A stretch of DNA of 64,000 nucleotides from Apostichopus japonicus (lineage: Eukaryota; Echinodermata; Holothuroidea; Aspidochirotida; Stichopodidae). The notes below the pieces were generated by a model. It ran no database searches. It saw only the letters and a program-made list of their open reading frames with translations, and was not told the DNA's origin. The stretch covers positions 1,524,501 to 1,588,500 of the forward strand of contig NC_092561.1 of the NCBI RefSeq assembly GCF_037975245.1, read 5' to 3'. Of this stretch, positions 61,834-64,000 are shown one piece after another. The translations under genes were made by a program, and so were the position numbers. Position 1 is the first letter of the stretch, and each line of letters begins with the position of its first letter.

Positions 61834-62660
61834 CATAAATCCAATTAAATATTACTCCGTAAATCCAAGATGCTCAGCTTTTGTCAAAATTCTTAAACTG
61901 TTTTGATTTTAACCTTTGAGGAAATAGTCCTCACTTAGACATTCAGTCATCTTTGTGTGTTCCTTAAAAATGTCTGAGACCAATTTGGAGAGTAAAAGAC
62001 CTCAAGGAAAATATTTTTTGAAAACTTCTAGCAATTATAGCCTGCTATAATTTGGGGGCCTATACTGACTACCGTTACTTATTACTTGGAGGGTTAGTGC
62101 TGGTTCAAATCTCATTCTATGAACTTAGTTTTACTCTTTTCAAATATTGCTCTTGGTTCACCTGTCTTTTAACTTTCTGTTGTTGATTTACTTTCAAAAC
62201 CAACGCAAAGAAAAATCTTAGGAACTGGACACCCCGGCATCAAAGCTGCTACAGAAATAATTAGTACCACACTTGTAGAATTCAAATCAAAGGATGAGAA
62301 GTTTTCCAACAGCGAGGAGCAGCACCAAGAATAAACTGTCGGATAGTCTCCTTCGTCCCATACTCATGTCCCTTTTGCTTTAGTTGTTATAAAACTTACT
62401 GGTTTATATATTTACGAGTGACCCACTTACCTGTCGCGAAAATTTTTCTAACTCCGAAAAACACAGTGAGACACTTTGTGGGTAGAAAAATGAAGGAAGG
62501 CCATTAGGGCCAGTGAGGGTGTACAGTGTTAAAAGATTACCAGGGCATTCTAGACACGGTAGAATGCGGTGCTTAGTTTGTGGGGAGACAGGTAAGTGGG
62601 GAACGAAGTAAATATATACGTACATGGTGTATTAGGTTTATGCGACTATAAACCTAAACA

Positions 62661-62951
62661 CGGCGCGTAGCCAGGAATTTGCTAAGGGAGGGGCGAAACT
62701 GTAGATTTGGCATTGCAAACTATCTAAGCGTAGCGCCAACATGGTTGGCGCGAAGTGTACAAGAAAATTTTGGCTGAAAATGCCTCCCAGATCGCTGGAA
62801 ATGGCACTTCCCAGGCCTTGTAAGTTGCATCTTAGCATTTTCTCTTTTGAAAATACTAGCGATATCATTAAAACATTAAAAAAAAATTTTTTAAATATGC
62901 TCAAGGGGGGGGCGGCTGCCCCCTTTGCCCCCCCCCTTGGATACGCGCCTG
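62661..62951 (-). mobile_element. MITE 'GGCGCGTAGCC' family, copy 2
   Basis: Inverted relative to copy 1 and similar over its length, for example the shared GGAAATGGCACTTCCCAGGC. The left end has CGGCGCGTAGCCAGG (one base of the CAGG start lost) and the right end ATACGCGCCTG. No clear target duplication remains, suggesting an older insertion. Confidence 0.8.
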
Positions 62952-64000
62952 AACCCAACCAACTTGGCCACTTACAAATTATCCGATTGAACAATTGGTA
63001 TATTATTAACCTTACATCAGAGTTAGACCTAAATTTTTCGCAATTAAAAGTTGCAGAAATATTCAAAAGAATACTTTTTCTGGAGCTTCTGGAACTTCGA
63101 CTTTTCTCTCAGAGTGGTTGAAAGGGTAAGCAATTAAATGTCTCAAGGGGAATAACTACAGTACCGGTATTAAATGTATGTTGTAATTTTACCATGGCTG
63201 ACCATAATTTGAATTTTTAGCATATTTTAGAGGGGGTGAGGGGGGGGAATAACCGATGACCTTTAAAGAGTTGTACGACCGACCGGAAATTACTCCTAAA
63301 ACCTTGCACGCAATCATTTCTATCATAAGGATTACCATTTTTATTTTGTCTTTTATCCTTCAGCTTAAATTTATGACTGATGTGAAATTGAAACCCCGAG
63401 TTATGTTTATGGATCCTACACATAAGGATTTACGAAAAGAGTAAAGACTATTTATGAATAGAGAAAAGAAAAGAGTATTTATGAATAGAGAAAAATACTA
63501 TTTATGGAAAGAATATTCATGGGAAACTTATCACTCAAACAATTTCACTTTTGAATGTGTCAAAAGGTTTAAATCCCAAGGACAAATGACTCAGTATCCA
63601 TCCCATGGTCATTACTTAGAATTGAAAGTAATAGCACCCAAACTTTTCTGAAATTTTATATTAGATGTAAGAGTTACTGGTAGACACTTTTCACGAAGAT
63701 CTGTAAATCAAGGGCATAGAAGCATGAAACTAAAACTTGTATTAAAGCCACTCACTTGCATGTGACCTAGGCAGAACTAAAGACTGTCGTTTAGTTTTGG
63801 ATATCAAATGGTTTTGTCTTGAACCAGCAAATGTATGCATGATTTAAGCCTGTAACAGTAGAGAGATAATCTGTGACCATTTGCTATCACTATTACAGCA
63901 ATAGAAGAGCTTTCAAAACATTCAGAAATGTTATCTAAATGAAAACAGACACAAAAGATTTATATCAGAATTGTCTCACATTTCCTGTTTCATCATGTTT
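62952..64000. other. Non-coding right flank
   Basis: No gene recognised. A small direct repeat TTTATGAATAGAGAAAA occurs at ~63449 and ~63477. ORFs here are short and without known motifs. Confidence 0.4.

Overview
The window is eukaryotic. It is AT-rich and gene-poor, with GT-AG introns, microsatellites, long poly(G)/poly(C) runs and many families of small transposons. One conserved host gene (a multi-exon SLC1A glutamate transporter on the minus strand), a DNA transposon with a spliced accessory gene, tRNA-derived SINEs, a decayed LINE, and a foldback element resembling sea-urchin TU elements together suggest a marine invertebrate. An echinoderm such as a sea cucumber is my guess, by inference only. 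Most short ORFs here lack any coding signal and are not annotated.

Left region (1-11.6 kb): no recognisable gene. It holds two tandem repeats headed by U2-snRNA sequence (2065-2380), a tRNA-derived SINE (4408-4640), an unclassified dispersed repeat (5211-5356), an 88-bp palindrome (6615-6702), a 2.2-kb foldback element with ~330-bp inverted ends built of short repeats (7244-9429), and a 107-bp tandem duplication.

11598-24889 is one 13.3-kb DNA transposon with perfect 17-bp CACTG termini. It carries an intact 913-aa zinc-finger transposase of the EnSpm/CACTA (CMC) type. Downstream on the same strand is a five-exon gene whose product begins with a SAM domain. I could rebuild that gene exon by exon; it is in frame throughout except for one apparent 1-nt loss in exon 4. 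The first intron of the SAM gene contains a tRNA-derived SINE, and a hAT-like element sits in the SINE's ATT tail.

24.9-36.7 kb: intergenic. It has a third U2-headed repeat (minus strand) facing an inverted U2 stub, a second copy of the 5.2-kb repeat, a 201-bp higher-order repeat, and G-rich minisatellites downstream of the transporter.

36.7-56.2 kb: a complete excitatory amino acid transporter gene on the minus strand. Ten coding exons (1470 nt, 489 aa) join in perfect phase and keep the glutamate- and sodium-site signatures. Its introns hold two hAT-like MITEs with 8-bp target duplications, a 29-bp minisatellite, an ~20-bp repeat array, a tandem duplication and homopurine tracts.

56.2-64 kb: upstream of the transporter. 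It has two inverted copies of a MITE family (one with a perfect 8-bp target duplication), a GC-rich palindromic element, a LINE reverse-transcriptase 3' remnant and a second copy of the left-hand tRNA SINE.
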